Below, in pieces: positions 6,629 to 7,984 of a stretch of 7,984 bases of DNA (positions are counted from its first letter, which is position 1; the number at the start of each line of letters is the position of its first letter). The stretch comes from Burkholderiaceae bacterium (lineage in GTDB: Bacteria > Pseudomonadota > Gammaproteobacteria > Burkholderiales > Burkholderiaceae), in assembly GCA_025458735.1 (NCBI GenBank), contig JALORV010000151.1, forward strand, positions 1-7,984, written 5' to 3'. Below the pieces are notes generated by a model that saw only the letters and a program-made list of their open reading frames with translations, made no database searches and was not told the origin of the DNA. The position numbers and the translations under genes are program-made.

Positions 6629-7702
6629 TGCCGCTGCGGAGATTGCTGTGTCTCGTTCTCTGGCTCTGCGCATGGGCTGCCGTGCCGGCGATGGCGCACA
6701 AGGCGAGCGACAGCTACCTGGTGCTGCAGGTCAATGGCCGGGACGTGGCCGGCCAGTGGGATATCGCCCTGCGCGACATCGATTTCGCCATCGGCCTCGA
6801 TGCCGATGGCGACGGCAACATCACCTGGGGCGAAGTTGAGGCGCGCCACGCCGACCTCGCGGCCTGGGCGCTCGGGCGGCTGAAGCTCGAGCGCGGCGGT
6901 GAATGCGCGTTGCAGGCGGCCGAGCACCTCGTGGACGACCACACCGACGGCGCCTACGCGGTGCTGCGAATCACCGGCACCTGCCCCTCCGAGTCACAGC
7001 CGCTCGCGTTGGGCTACCGGCTCCTGTTCGACGTCGACCGGCTGCACCGCGGACTGCTGCGACTGGAGGTGGATGGCGTCGCGCAAACCTCGGTGCTGGG
7101 GCCGGACAGCGGCGTGCTGAACGTGCAAGCCGGCGAGACCTCGCGGCTGGCGGTTCCTGTTGTCGCTGCTGCTGCCCGCCGTGCTGGTGCACGAATCGCG
7201 GCGCTGGACGGGTGTGGGTTCGTTGCGCACCGCGCTGACCGAAGTGCTCTGGGTGGTCACTGCCTTCACCGTCGCGCATTCGATCACGCTGTCGATCGCG
7301 GCGCTGCAGATCGTCGAACTGCCGTCGCGCCTGGTCGAGTCCGCCATCGCCGCTTCGGTGGCGCTGGCGGCCGCCAACAACCTCTGGCCGGTGGTGGAAC
7401 GGCGGCGCTGGCTGGTGGCTTTCGCCTTCGGCCTGATTCACGGATTCGGCTTCGCCAGCGTGCTCACCGAACTCGGCTTGCCCAGCGACGCGCTGGTGCT
7501 CTCGCTGCTGGGGTTCAACGTCGGCGTCGAGATCGGCCAACTGGTCATCGTGGCGTGCTTCCTGCCGGTGGCGTACCTGTTGCGCAATACGCCGCTCTAC
7601 CGCAAGGGCGTGTTCGTGGGCGGCTCGATGCTCACCCTGCTGCTGGCACTCGTGTGGCTCGCCGAGCGGGTGTTCGACCTCAAGCTGATCGGCGCCTCCT
7701 GA
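6625..7702 (+). pseudogene. HupE/UreJ-family membrane protein with EF-hand loop, interrupted by internal deletion and frameshift
   Basis: This is a membrane protein related to HupE/UreJ nickel-type permeases, of the longer form with an extracytoplasmic N-terminal domain. The ATG at 6625 overlaps the TPR stop. Residues 1-24 are a signal peptide ending in AMA-H. The periplasmic domain (25 to about 175) contains a textbook EF-hand loop, DADGDGNITWGE (59-70), and two cysteines (94, 120). At about 7147-7154 the frame changes. The second part begins FLLSLLLPAVLV and shows several membrane helices with the conserved AHSITL (7274-7291), GLIHGFGFA (7430-7456) and NVGVEIGQ motifs, ending at the TGA 7700-7702. 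About 25 residues seem lost, including the first helix with the HX5DH-type motif (HIWIGFDH in relatives), which is required for nickel uptake in HupE. As written, the product is broken. It may be a real mutation or an assembly error. Confidence 0.86.
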
Positions 7703-7809
7703 TTCGGCACGTAGGAGTCAAGAGCCGTCTATCGCACCTGCAGTGCTTCCCATCTGCTCGATGTCGATGGCGCCACCCGCTGGGACACGATCGGCGGGCG
7801 CCCCAAGGG

Positions 7810-7984
7810 TCACGTCGTCGCGCCGCGCTGGCCCGCGATCCAGCGTTCGGTCGCAGGGCGCCAGTCGACCAGGGCAGCAGCTACCGCGGGGTGCGCGTGC
7901 GTTGCGGTCAGCCACGCGGCGACGCGCGGTGGAACCTCGAGCGCCGCGCCCAGCGCATCGGCGAGCATCGCCGCCAGGGGAACG
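7810..7984 (-). CDS. C-terminal end of a protein, possibly glutathione S-transferase-like (start beyond window)
   Basis: 57 residues are readable from the right edge to the TGA at 7812-7810. The stretch begins VPLAAMLADALGAALEVPPR, followed by VAAWLTATHAHPAV, ALVDWRPATERWIAGQ and a short tail. The pattern of a helix, then 'PPRVAAWL...HPAV', resembles the end of the all-helical C-terminal domain of glutathione S-transferases (their 'Wl.r...rPav' helix), but no catalytic or glutathione-site residue is in view, so the family is only a suggestion. Amino-acid composition and codon usage look like true coding sequence. It converges on the HupE-like gene, with about 107 bp between the stop codons. 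Confidence 0.6.
   Translation of the reverse strand, partial: VPLAAMLADALGAALEVPPRVAAWLTATHAHPAVAAALVDWRPATERWIAGQRGATT

Noticed and set aside
7769..7802. Imperfect inverted repeat between the converging HupE-like and right-edge genes as a bidirectional terminator
   Set aside because: The arms pair (GCGGGCGCC with GGCGCCACCCGC) only with a 3-nt bulge, the loop is 13 nt, and there is no T-run on either side.

Overview
The window is GC-rich and densely coding, with Proteobacteria-type genes. The gene families (Ugp-type sugar ABC transporter with a DeoR regulator, SIR2 protein, TPR protein coupled to a HupE/UreJ protein) suggest a betaproteobacterium, but this is inferred from style and not from a marker gene. 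There is no rRNA, tRNA, CRISPR array or recognisable mobile element.

Layout. On the minus strand, read from about 3993 down to 1, lies an ugp-like operon: a DeoR/GlpR-family regulator (3905-3126), an ABC ATPase (3103-2094), a periplasmic solute-binding protein (2063-859) and the first permease (785 to beyond the left edge). Spacing is tight, with good ribosome binding sites before the ATPase and binding-protein genes. A near-consensus sigma70 promoter whose -10 box sits inside a perfect dyad precedes the regulator, so autoregulation is likely. Upstream, also on the minus strand, are an intact SIR2-family deacylase (4917-4138) and a 71-residue secreted lysine-rich protein (5332-5117) with a clear intrinsic terminator. 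On the plus strand, diverging from the small gene, a TPR protein (5402-6628) overlaps by an ATGA junction a HupE/UreJ-family membrane protein (6625-7702) that has an EF-hand loop in its N-terminal domain. The right edge carries the C-terminal end of a minus-strand gene (7984-7810), perhaps a glutathione S-transferase.

The most striking feature is that three otherwise well-preserved genes (ATPase, binding protein, HupE) each lack a short internal stretch, estimated at 19 to 30 codons, and each loss shifts the frame. The missing parts include the Walker A motif of the ATPase and the HX5DH metal motif of HupE. Both sides of each junction still look like conserved protein, so the losses are either very recent or, more likely, errors of assembly in conserved segments. 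If they are errors, the operon encodes a working Ugp-type importer for a sugar, polyol or glycerol-phosphate-like compound controlled by its own DeoR regulator, and the TPR/HupE pair encodes a membrane metal-transport-like unit.
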